Below are positions 25,508 to 36,762 of a stretch of 64,000 nucleotides of DNA, one piece after another. Under the pieces are notes generated by a model that was given only the letters and a program-made list of their open reading frames with translations, was not told the DNA's origin and searched no databases. Each line of letters begins with the position of its first letter. The stretch's first letter is position 1. Source of the stretch: Amblyornis subalaris. Its lineage: Eukaryota > Chordata > Aves > Passeriformes > Ptilonorhynchidae. The stretch lies in contig JACAXG010000009.1 in NCBI GenBank assembly GCA_018881555.1, positions 14,717,326 to 14,781,325 of the forward strand, given 5' to 3'. The position numbers and the translations under genes are program-made.

Positions 25508-25527
25508 GAACAAGACACATTAGAAAG
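25508..25527 (+). other. LUM: LUM 5' UTR part of exon 2
   Basis: Twenty bases between the acceptor AG (25506-25507) and the ATG at 25528. The start context is GAAAGATGA, with A at -3. An upstream in-frame ATG at 25483 lies in the intron and is not used. Confidence 0.85.
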
Positions 25528-26404
25528 ATGACTTTAAAGTCCCTACCTGTCTTTCTGTTATTGATTAGTGGCATTTTTTGCCAATATGACTATGGTCCTG
25601 CAGATGACTACGGTTACGATCCTTTCGGGCCATCTGCAGCAGTCTGTGCCCCAGAATGTAATTGTCCTTTGAGCTACCCTACTGCCATGTATTGTGACAA
25701 TCTCAAGCTGAAAACCATCCCGATCGTACCAAGTGGAATAAAATACCTTTATCTTCGAAACAATATGATTGAGGGAATTGAAGAGAACACGTTTGACAAT
25801 GTAACAGACCTGCAGTGGCTGATCCTAGATCACAACCATTTGGAAAATTCAAAAATTAAGGGAAGAGTCTTCTCTAAACTAAAGAATCTGAAGAAACTTC
25901 ACATTAACTACAACAATTTGACTGAAGCTGTTGGACCACTCCCCAAAACTCTAGATGACCTGCAATTAAGTCACAACAAGATCACAAAAGTCAATCCTGG
26001 TGCACTTGAAGGGCTGATGAATCTGACTGTCATTCACCTCCAGAACAATCAGCTGAAAGCAGATTCTATTTCAGGGGCTTTTAAAGGCCTGAATTCACTT
26101 TTGTATCTTGATTTAAGCTTCAATCAACTTACCAAGCTACCAACAGGACTGCCTCACTCCTTACTCNTGCTATATTTTGATAATAACCAGATTTCCAATG
26201 TTCCTGATGAGTACTTCCAAGGTTTTAAAGCCCTGCAATATTTACGTTTATCCCACAATAAATTAACAGATTCTGGAGTACCAGGTAATGTCTTCAACAT
26301 CACATCACTGGTTGAGTTGGATCTCTCCTTCAATCAACTGAAGAGCATTCCAATTGTCAGTGAGAACCTGGAAAACTTCTACCTCCAAGTCAACAAAATT
26401 AACA
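25528..26404 (+). CDS. LUM: Lumican, coding exon 2 (residues 1-292)
   Basis: Lumican is a secreted class II SLRP that carries keratan sulphate in the cornea and limits collagen fibril diameter. The exon encodes a signal peptide (about residues 1-18, ending GIFC before Q19), then an acidic tyrosine-rich segment QYDYGPADDYGYDPFG (Tyr 20, 22, 28 and 30, probable sulphation sites). The N-terminal cysteine cap is C40-X3-C44-X-C46-X9-C56, the class II pattern. Ten LRR cores follow, beginning at about residues 74, 98, 124, 145, 169, 194, 215, 239, 264 and 284 (for example LDLSFNQL). N-glycosylation sequons at N91, N130, N165 and N257 correspond to the keratan sulphate sites of other lumicans. One N at 26167 leaves residue 214 (NTG codon: Met, Leu or Val) undetermined. 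Donor AACA/GTGAGT follows, phase 1. With exon 3 the protein is 343 residues, the length I recall for chicken lumican. Confidence 0.98.
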
Positions 26405-29400
26405 GTGAGTTCAATTTACACATTTTCATTAATGTTTGTCAGACTAGATACTGATGGTCAATGTGAGTATCTGAAATGACGAACCAGTCTAAAAATATAG
26501 TACTGGCTAGACTGTTAGCACACTGACCTGTAGCTGACTGTTGTCCACATTAATGCTAAAATATAGATATTTACCCAATAGCTACCCAAAATATCCTTAA
26601 AGAGAGACATTTCTGGTTTTATACGAATGTGGATATTATTGCTCAAATTCTCATCTCATGTAAATTGGAGTAACTACCTAGAAGCCAATGGAGTTGTCTT
26701 ATACAATTGAGGAAAAAACTGAAAACTTTGATCAGTGTGAAAGATGATCAGTGCAAATTCTCAAGTCAACAAAAAAACCCAGTTGTCAGCTGAGGATATG
26801 ACTATGGTAACCTTTCAGGAGGCTGTTAGTCAAAGTGCTAGAGGGAGAAGAGAGTGAGAAGACAACAAATTCATAAGGTATCAGGCATAAGATGCAGTGA
26901 AAAGATACATCAAAGTAACTGCTTTTGTTCCTTTCTTCCCTAGTCTCATGCAGTATCCCTCCAAACCTATCTTGAAATCCAAGGAGCCGCCCCTGTTCTT
27001 TCTTTTCATTCTCATTTTCCACATTATATGATCAGGTGGCAAGCTTGTCTCTATTCACACGTGATTTGAAAAGTGTTCTTTCTGAAGCCAACAAGTGTCA
27101 CACCTCGCATGAGACCATGGAGGTTTCTGCTGAGACAGGGCTTTTACAAGGCTGTCCTATTCCTGAGCTGACAAGGAGGTGTTGCAAAGCTGGAGAGGCC
27201 TCCCCATCATGTCAGAAGCTCTCCAGGTGTACCTCTGTCAGTGGTGGCCCGTGATGGAGAGGGACATGTGTCAAACATAACAGTGTTTCTGCAGGAGGAT
27301 TTATATCATCTTGCTAGTTGTCATAAAGTAAACCATAGAATCCTCTCTCCTATTTGCCTGCTTGTATCCATCAAGAGTTAAGACTATCAGTGTTAGAGAC
27401 TCCATACATAGCTAACTCCATAGAAATGTAGCCTTTAAAGCCAAATATTTTTAGTGCAGAACTTACTAGAGAGATGGTAAGACATTTTGAAATGTTTTGT
27501 ATTTACTATGTTTCACATTTTCCTCAATGCTATGGTGGCTTTTTTTTTTCTATTGCATCTTATTTCCTTGTTTTGATGAGGGAAAAAGATGAGTTAATAC
27601 TTTCCACATAAGGCACTATGTATAGCTACCTGTGGAACTCTATCAGATAGCCTGCCACTCCTAAAATAGCTAACAATGATGATTTTTAATTTCTCATGAG
27701 ATATATGAGGCAATTTTCCCAGCTTAGAATGATCATTCTGAGCCTTCTGCAAGATGGCCACATGCAAATCTTGCCTGCTATTCACTTTTCCAGAACTTCA
27801 GAGTCAAGGGCAATGACAACAATTTAACTTTCAAGGAAAGCTGCATTTCTAGGGTGATGATGTGAAGAGGGGGTGTTCACCAGATACTGCTACACTGTAA
27901 TTGCTACCCTATGGACTGATGCAAGAGAGTTCTGATTTGCTGTTTTTTTTTCTTTACCATAAAATCGACCAGGCTTCAATAATCAATTCTCTCAACTATC
28001 TAATTTTGTGGGCATAATTTGTAGTTTCCTAAGATGCTGATTGACAATGTGGGATAAAAAGTAATTAGAAACAGTCGTTACAGTTTCTGTACCAGATACA
28101 GGGCAATCAAAGCCCTTGGATTTCACTATTCACAACACCTGACCTACAGCTGTGAGTGCTTAGTCTTTGAGTTGATTGATCTTTGAATATTTAAGCCTCA
28201 AACCAATAACCAGTTTCTTTGTTTAATAAATTATAATTTACCAGCTATTTGTGTAAGAATGACTGTAAACAAGGCTAGCTTTCTTTCCATACCATGGCCC
28301 ATGGTATACATATGTGCTGAGAGACTTCTGGGTAAGGACTAATGATAATTTGTTCTAAAATGCACAAAAGGTATAATCTTTGAGATTATACTTACTTAGT
28401 TTAAAGTTTTCATTATACCGAAACCTAACATAAATATATTTCTCAAGAGTCCTTAATTTACTATGTCTCCCTTTTTCTCAGGTACCTTAAGACTAGCAAA
28501 TAACATTTATATTTGTCTAAGAAAACATAATCTGGTTCCAACTTTTTCGATATTACCAGAAAGAAATGTAATATTTCTCTAAATTATTGTCCATGGTTTC
28601 ACCATGGACTTGCTACAATCATTACATAAAGAAAAAATCTGTTTGAGAAATACCCTGAATTTGAGTGACTCTGAGGCTTTTTAACAAGAACTGATGAATA
28701 TACACATTAAAAATGTGTAGCAGAATTGGCTTTGCTTCAGTCTGTTCTGTTCCCTCTGTTTTGCAAGAAGCAGTGGGCAAAGCAGACAGCAAACTGTTAA
28801 GAAAACAAATTCAGAGTATCTCTTCTGCTTTCTGACCAATAAATTGAAGCACATCCATTATGTTCAATGTAGGTGTCAAATCTACTATGTCATCTACTGT
28901 ACTTCATGCTGATTGGATGACCAAGCTAGAATAGGACCATGGAAGATTTAGAAAAGCCTTTGCTTCCTCCATACCTCAAACATAAACTGTAATTTCTACA
29001 TTCAGTTATCCTTTAGATGGACTTCTCCATATTTCATTTGTACTTGTAAGAGATTAAGGAGAAAATTGTTGCTTCCACATGAAACTCCAGGAAGTAACGG
29101 GGTTACTGTATGTAAATGGAGTATAGAAGGGGAAATAAGAAAATGTTCTGAAGGACAGTTAAGGGACTATATATTCTGCTCCAGTCCGTCGACTGGATCA
29201 GGAGATGCACCATAATTGTACTTATTCTAATCAGAATCAGTCATGGAGGCGCCTTATGGTCTTTTATCTAGTTCACTTCATCAATTCTCAAAGGATTTTT
29301 TTAGCATGGCCTGTGTAGAAATATTTCACATATGACTACTTGACCACAGACCAGCAATAATGACTATGGGACTTCAGATCCTATTAGGATTGCCCCCTGT

Positions 29401-32400
29401 ATCGCACACCTGAACAAGGTATTTTTGCGCAGCCAATCTTCCTCTCCACTGAAAACTTCTTACACTCCTCATGTACAAGCGATATACTTTCACCTAGCAT
29501 ATAGTAAAAAATTCTTTAAAAACCAGACTAAAATAAATGTGTTTCTTGGTTCCCATTTTCCTCTATGGAGAGGAGAGGAGAGGAGAGGAGAGGAGAGGAG
29601 AGGAGAGGAGAGGAGAGGAGAGGAGAGGAGAGGAGAGGAGAGGAGNGAGAGGAGAGGAGAGGAGAGGAGAGGAGAGGAGAGGAGAGGAGAGGAGAGGAGA
29701 GGAGAGGAGAGGAGAGGAGAGGAGAGGAGAGGCCTGTGACGGTTTTGTTGGGGTATTTTTCTCCCACATATTTCAGGTAGTTTGTTGGAATATCAGAATT
29801 TCTTTGGCAACAAACACTTTTAGTGAGAATGTAATTGTTCAGATGAAAATCCAATTTTCATCCCATTCTTTTTATTCTCTCAGTGTCTGGCTGATGCAGG
29901 AATTCTGGATTTAAAGGCACAGGATCTCATATGAAGCATGAAGTGACGATAGGGGATATAAAGTCACCCCAAGACATTAAAATATGTGGGAAAAATTCCA
30001 CCTGAATATTATAAATCCAGGAAGACATTTTTACACCTGCAACATTAATAAGTGTAACAAAAGAGGAAGTAAGATACTGAGATATTTTATGCAACAGTGC
30101 TCTAGTCTCATGGATTGCAGTTCCCATAGAGATCATATATGTAAGAGCACATCAAGTGGACTCACAAGACCCACTTATCTAATTTTCTGCTAGTGGAGAC
30201 TGAAATTAAAATTAAACACTTTTTAATATGCTTCTAACAACTGAAAATTATATGAAGAGTATAAAAAAATTAATAACCACATTCAAACAGTGTGGACCAA
30301 ATACTGGAGCAGAATCCCACTGAAGTCCATGACAGTTCCTTTGGTTTCTGTGAGAACAAGATCTGCATCCGCTTCCCAAATGGTTTCAGTCTCATATATA
30401 GTCAGCCTAGATCAGTATTTCGGTAATACAGTTAAATTTTGTGGTTTACATGTATGAAGTTTACATACTTTGAGTAGTTAAACATCTATCCAATTTGTAT
30501 AAGCATATCTTGTTATGCAACCAAAATTAGCATTTATGCTCAAATATAATAATATGGAAAAAAAAACCCAAGAGTAAATTTATAAAGTTTTTAAATGTTT
30601 ACCTTCAACAAAAATATGCTTACCATGTCATTCCTGAATGACAAGAAGATGGAAAAAAATGTATATTAGAATTCATGTTTATTTTGAACTTCACAAATTA
30701 AACCAAAGCTATCTGAAGAAAACTGTAACTAAATAATTAATGGTATAGCCTATAGCTCAAGAAAATGAGTTAAAAGTCTCAGGAACTTATGTTTTCACTC
30801 AGCAAAATTCCACACAGACATAATCCTGTAAACATCCCTCAGGTTATATGACTTTAATGTATAAGAATCACCAGTTTGCTTCTGCTGGTACATTCTGAAT
30901 CAGAAGAGTATCAGAACTGGTCTGAAGCCTTAACACTTTACTATATTACGATATGGACTGCCCAAAGGATGCCGTTGGTCTCTCATCGTTCCAAAAGAAG
31001 GCTGCACACTACACAAAATCTAGGAAATTGCTTTGATTTACTTTGATCAAATTGGTGATCCAGATCTGACATTTGAATTATATTCCCTTAATCCCTAATC
31101 AAAACAACTTATTTTGTGGAAGATGCATGAGTCTTCACCCATTCTTAACATCATATCTCTGTCCGAAAAATTACTTAAACTCTTGTTCTCTAACAAGCTG
31201 CCTGTACATTTATACTTAGTTTACAAAAGCCATGTTTCATCAGTGATTGAAAATTATTGTAATGCAACTTCTGGAAGAATCCAGTTAGAAGCATGTTAAT
31301 CCAGAAGTTAATGAGGAGGTATGAAAGCTACCTCCACTTCTTCCACTTCCTTTAGTACTACAATTTGAAGTAGGTCATCACATTTCCTTAGATGAGCTAA
31401 CTAGCCACATATAAAAGATAAGGTGGTGATGTTGTCAGAAGTCCACAAATGACCTATGATTGATAATTCAAATGGCATTCAATTCTGAGAATACTAACTT
31501 GGTGTCTCAGAAATTATGAGATGTATAGGTTCATTGAAACCCATTGGAACCCTTTATCCTTTCAAAATATTTTCTATGTGGGTTCATCTGATGTCAGCAT
31601 TCTGAAGAACAAGTCTCTCAGACTGCTACTTTAGTAGTTATGGAGCTTTTCAATAGACTAATCCCCTGTCTGACTCAAAGGAAACACAGGTGACAATGAA
31701 GACCATCTTTGCAAAATTACAAAATGTGGTATGCAGGAGACATCAGATTTATTCACATACATTCTCTCTTGAGGATAGATTTTCTCTCCATGAAAGAGCT
31801 CTATATTATATGTCTGCATGTGCTTATGTATACCGAGCAGAGAATTTCATTGATTCACGTGATTTCTACCTTACAGTTAATACTGATCATAGGATACAAG
31901 ACAGATTTCCATTCAAGATCTGTCTGGTGTTATGTGAACCAAATAATACTTCAATAGAATAGAGACCATATAGATAATTATATAAAAATTACAATAAATA
32001 TAAATATTTTTATGAGTATTTGATGTGGAAAGTTTAACTACAAAATTTAAATGTAAAACTCCTCTCCAATCCTAGACCCAAATTTCATTTTGAAACAGGT
32101 AAATCAAAATGACACATATAAAACACATACAAAATACACAGACACCCACTGGACTGCCTGTTCTTAAGGGTAAGGCTCTATCATGGTTTCAATTTCTCCA
32201 GAAACTTTTTACTTCCTTCACTATCTTATGCAACATTGTTTTACCCCTCCATTGTAACAAAGAGTCAAATCAGTACTGGAAGCAAATAGTGTTTGAAAAA
32301 CTCAGTCTTGAAATTCTGAACCTCTCACAACTAATGGAAAGAACCTCTCCCAAGACAAGTCCCTCAAGTTCCAACTTATGGGGATTTACATCAGTGTATA

Positions 32401-32538
32401 TGTAAAATATTGAAAATAGTATAATAAATTAAGGTCACAATTTCCAATTGAAATCAAAAATAGCAGAAAAATAATGGTTTTGTCATAGTTGTCCTAATTA
32501 TTCATGTTTTCCACTTATTTCTGTTCCCTTTGCTTTAG
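26405..32538 (+). other. LUM: LUM intron 2, 6.1 kb
   Basis: A phase-1 intron from GTGAGT at 26405 to CTTTGCTTTAG at 32538. It holds the 166-bp GGAGA tract listed separately. Two small perfect inverted repeats occur at 28289-28307 (ataccatgg/ccatggtat) and 28589-28609 (gtccatggt/accatggac). No coding sequence other than chance frames was seen. Confidence 0.9.
29567..29732 (+). repeat. GGAGA pentanucleotide microsatellite, about 33 copies
   Basis: A nearly pure purine tract of 166 bp inside LUM intron 2. The phase of the pentamer shifts by one base exactly at the single N (29646), so its true length is uncertain. All six frames are open across it, giving false reading frames on both strands. 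Confidence 0.98.
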
Positions 32539-32693
32539 AGTTCCCATTGAGCAGCTTCTGTAAGGTAGTTGGACCAATGACCTATTCCAAGATCACACAT
32601 TTGCGCCTGGATGGAAACAATCTCACTCGGGCTGACCTGCCACAGGAGATGTACAACTGCCTTCGAGTGGCTGCTGAGATTTCACTGGAGTGA
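32539..32693 (+). CDS. LUM: Lumican, coding exon 3 (residues 293-343)
   Basis: The short last exon of lumican. Its first two bases AG join the last A of exon 2 to form Lys 293, followed by FPLSSFCKVVGPMTYSKI, the last LRR core LRLDGNNL (314-321) and the end LRVAAEISLE, with stop TGA at 32691-32693. Cys 300 and Cys 333 form the conserved C-terminal disulphide around the long 'ear' LRR that marks SLRPs. Asn 320 is followed by Leu-Thr, making a fifth N-glycosylation sequon not present at this place in human lumican as I remember it. The acceptor is TTTGCTTTAG. Together with exon 2 the frame is open for 344 codons including the stop, and no start, splice or frame defect is seen. Confidence 0.97.
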
Positions 32694-33563
32694 GATACCT
32701 GGGATCATCCACTTCCCTTCCAGGGGCAGTAACTACAGGAATAACAGATCATGATAGTGCTTTAAAATTAGGATGTGCCTTAAAACAAGTGTCAATCTGC
32801 ATATTATCCTTTCTGTTTTTTAATATTTAGCATGCACTTGGCAACCTTAAGGAAATGTGTGCATATTTTTACAAAGGGTTCTATTTAGAAAGCACAAGAA
32901 TTACCAAATCTGGTGCAAAATGTGCCTTCTTCTGGGTAGGTGAGTTGATGAAAAAGATTCAACTTCATATAAGTCTATGTCCGTGCATGCAGTACATGCC
33001 AGCGAGTTCCAGACTCACAGTGAAGTCAGGTGGGTTTCATCATGGATTATGCTGAGCAGTATGGGCTGGCCTGTGTAAATACAAGATTCCTGTCCAACTT
33101 TCCTAATTATCATGCCTTTTATATATTGTTATCAATTACAAAGGAAAACATGATTTCACAATCTAAGAACAATTTAAAATGTATGAAAATATGTGTTCAG
33201 AGCCTATGACGTTATTAAATTAATGGAATATGTGAAAGATAACAAGGAAAAAATATTCAGATTAAAAAATTGTTTACTCTTCTATTTGTCATGCTTTCAT
33301 TTAACTTTCACGGTAAGATTTTTATTCATTGCTGGTATAATTGTTATTTCAAAATAAATCATATATACAAATATTTTTATTCAATTACTTGCATGCTACT
33401 TTTAACCAGACTGTAGAAAATAAAACATATAAAATAGTGTTCTTTTGTCCATGTCATTGTCAACTATGTTTCTTTCTTTTATAAAATGAAAAAAAAATCA
33501 GGTTAAGACAAGATAATCTAAGGTATTCTATTACTATTGAAATTTATTGTAAGGTTAAATAAA
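32694..33563 (+). other. LUM: LUM 3' UTR (probable extent)
   Basis: An AT-rich stretch after the lumican stop. Canonical AATAAA signals lie at 33353-33358, 33419-33424 and 33558-33563, with another at 33845-33850. A 3' UTR of 650-900 nt would give a mRNA of about 2 kb. Which site is used is not decidable here. Confidence 0.55.
33353..33358 (+). terminator. Candidate LUM poly(A) signal
   Basis: The first canonical AATAAA after the lumican stop, 660 nt downstream. Alternatives are at 33419, 33558 and 33845. Confidence 0.45.
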
Positions 33564-36435
33564 TTGTTTTCTCTACTTTGAAGTTTCAGTATGCTTGTAA
33601 ACATAATTTAACATGCTCCACTACACTTGTGTTGGCCAATAAGTCAATGCCTTATGAAGTTTGCAGTATGGGAATCATGGTACCATGAAAATGTGCAAAT
33701 TAATGTTTCAGTATTGTCAAAAGAATGATGAAATCTCTCAGAATCCACAGGCAGTGAGCAAAATGCAGCTACACATGGTAAAGACATGGTAGTATATTCT
33801 ACCCAGGAGTAAATAGTCCAAATATTGTCAGCATCCTGGAACACAATAAAATAAATGTGTTAGTAACTGAGAGCTGTAAGTGGCTTGCTTGCAAGCACAG
33901 ATCATCCCATGGGTACTATTTTCTTTTCAACTACTAGACTATTAAACACTCAAACAGAAACTCTGCTGGTTTCTATAGCAAAACCAGAAACAACCACCTC
34001 TGAAAAAAAACCCAAACCATCCATATCAAACCACTTAGTTGGCACATTGCCAATTCCAGATGTTCAAAATCAAGATTCACAAAGAAAGAAACCTAGGACT
34101 AAAACAAAAGGGGAGATTCAGAAAACAGAAATTATTTCCCTCCTCATTTTTTTTCATTTTGTAATTCATAAGTGTTACTGCTTTTTTACCCACATACAGG
34201 AAGGGTTGAAGGTAAACTGTCACAAGAAGGCTAGAATTTTCATACAAGAATGAAGTCTAAATCTGGGGCTTTCTGAACACATCAGAGTGGGAATAACTTT
34301 GGAATAGCACCTAGCCATTATAATATAGGAAAAGAAGAAGGAAGTACATGCAAAACTCCCCAAAGAATAGAAAAATATATGAAAGACAGTATTTAACCAT
34401 TTCCAGAGAGATTTTAACCCAACTGTCCCCTTCTTAGAAAAATACTCTAAACACTAAGACTTCTAGAGCACAAACTGATAATGAAAATTGTCACCTGATT
34501 GCTGTAATCTAATACAGCAGAAAGATATTATTTTCAGCTTGTTTCAGAAAACCAATTACTTTTATGCAAAATGAAAGAGTGTGAACAGTGAGACTGAGAA
34601 TAGTCCACCTCACAATAGATTACAACTTACTGAGAATATTTTCTACATATCCTTACGTTGCAAAGAAAGTGCCCACAGAGGTTCACAAGGCATTTTGATA
34701 TTCTATTCAAGGGATACAACAGAAGGAAGCCCTCTGTCAAAATAGCAAACAGTACCAATGACCTCCCTCAGAACCTAGGGAACCTTTACACCTTGCAAAG
34801 AGCACTTGGCTGAGTAAAAGAAAATGGCATTTGGCAGTACATTTTTATCTTGAAAATCTCTTTTCTGTGGTTCAGAAATTCATGGTTAGTTGGGGAGATA
34901 TGACACTACACAGCTTGCTCCTCACACTATCTATGAAAAAAGAAATAGGACATGAGATCCTTCTGCTAAAGGAGAGATGGGCCACTATAGCTCTGCTTTC
35001 ATATTATGGAGACACAGAAGCTCAGGTTTCTGCTTTAGCACTAATGAATTGTTCTAAATCATTATAGAGACTTTTTAAGTTCCCAATCTCTACATATCTT
35101 ACAGAAACAGATAGGAAACAATATACGTGTTCCTTAGTTCTCATTTTATGAAAGCAACATGAATTATTTTCTAGACACTATGCAGAAATGTAGATGTTGG
35201 GGAATACTTAACAGGGCTAACACCTTGGAAATTGAGTCACTATAGCTTGCAATTTCCGCCCTTCCTGGGAAGGAAAGTGATAGACTTTGGTTATAAAGCC
35301 CTCAGTATTCTGGAAACTGAAAAACATGATGCATACATCCCTGTTTCCACCTAACCTGGCCATATGATGAAATACCTATGTGTACAGGTGCAAACATGTT
35401 ACTTAAAAGTAGGCAATGTGAACAGATAACTCAGCTGCAGTAGCATAGAGACAGTGGAATGGGTAAATTAGCCTGAATCTAGGGCAAAATACTATGCAAC
35501 ACATAGTATCGTATACACATAGTAACACAAAGTATACTATACTTTATAGTCTAGTATAACTGTATATAGTTTATAACTTTATAGTATAGTATAACAGTAC
35601 TATATTTACTTACAATATGTGCTCCTCCTTCTTTCAGGTCAAAATTGTTAAATATGTCGTAAAACTTTCGTATGAAGTTTCATACAGAAGAACTCACAAA
35701 AATGAAGAACTTTAGGAAAGAAATTAATTTGAAAGCAGACGTAAAAAGGAAACTGCCACAAATATAGTGAAAAGCAGTATTACAACAACTGCCACAGACA
35801 AAAACCTTACCCATGGAATTTTAGGAACTGGTCTGCAAGTGTGTTGCACAGCCATTAGCAAAGATAGAGTTACCTTTCAAATAGACAAGCATTGTCTGAT
35901 TTAAAAGATGTTTTTCATATTAGGTTAAATTGCAGAAGTTCACTAGAAGGAACACGCAGAGACACATGAATTTTTGGACTGCTGGAATAATAAATCCTAC
36001 ATGCCCTCTTACTGCTTTATAAACCTAGCATAGTCTTATGGATGAAGAAAGGAGTGAGCAGTTAGTTGCTGAATACAGCTGTACTTCTAGTGCAAGGAAC
36101 CTGGTAGGGTCCTATCTCTACTGCAAACCTTTGGTTTTAGTGAAAGGCAACAAATAGGTAGTTGCTCAGCATGAACAAAATTGTTTGGTAAACCGGGGAC
36201 TGAAAGGCAAAGCATCATTCAGAAAGGCAGTCTGAGTTCTTGTATGTACAGCTGCAACAAGCATAGACTGAAGATGGTAGAAATTGTAAGATTAAAAAGG
36301 CAAAATGAAGTTTGGTGGAGAGCCACTAAGAGGTAAGTCTGTTAAGAAAACTTCCCTCAGCCTTCTCCTTTCAAGGTAATGCCAAGGTACTTCCCTTAGC
36401 CTCTCTACATGTACCATATGTCTCAGTCCGTGTCT
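33564..36435. other. LUM-KERA intergenic DNA, no gene seen
   Basis: AT-rich DNA without a recognisable gene. A pair of imperfect 19-bp direct repeats is listed separately at 35542-35595. Confidence 0.5.
35542..35595. repeat. AT-rich 19-bp direct repeats, 35-bp period
   Basis: The 19-mer ctttatagtctagtataac at 35542-35560 recurs at 35577-35595 with one difference (c to a), inside a TATA/TAGTA-rich low-complexity stretch (about 35505-35605). It looks like local slippage. Confidence 0.75.
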
Positions 36436-36762
36436 TGTTGCAGCCTTCCACTGCCTGAAAGAGTGCTATAGAAAAGGTGTCCAGTTTTGGGGTGCATGGT
36501 GAAAGGGAAAGGTGACAAAGAAAAAGTTCCAGAAAGAGAAATTCGAGCTGTGTATACAAAGAAATTCTTCACAATGAGTGCATAAGGTTGTCCAAGGAGG
36601 CTGTGGACTTCATCCTCAGAAATTTTTATAACTTGCATGGGCAGTGCACGGAGGGACTGATCTGTCTTTGAAGTTAGCCTTAGTTTTTAGAAGGAGGTTG
36701 AAATAAACAACCGTAAGATGGTCGTTCCAACTTATTCATAATTTCTGTGAATCTGTGATTCT
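36436..36762 (+). mobile_element. Degenerate CR1 LINE fragment, 3' end
   Basis: Follows the CR1 3' order in sense orientation: 'gttgcagccttccactgcct' at the start, 'ggtgtccagttttggggtgc' near 36477, 'aaagaaattcttcacaatga' near 36558, 'ggttgtccaaggaggctgtg' near 36586, 'agaaggaggttgaaataaac' near 36690, ending CTGTGATTCT. Divergence and small gaps relative to the consensus as I remember it make this an old copy. Confidence 0.65.

Noticed and set aside
25483..26454. Single long lumican frame with upstream ATG and run-on into intron 2
   Set aside because: The first 15 codons lie partly in the intron before the acceptor at 25507, and the last codons read past the donor at 26405. The true coding part is 25528-26404.
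28289..28609. Two small perfect palindromes in LUM intron 2
   Set aside because: Stems of only 9 bp; such palindromes are common by chance in 64 kb and no function is suggested.
29425..29914. Open frames on both strands rich in Glu-Arg or Leu-Ser repeats
   Set aside because: They are translations of the GGAGA microsatellite, which has no stop in any frame.
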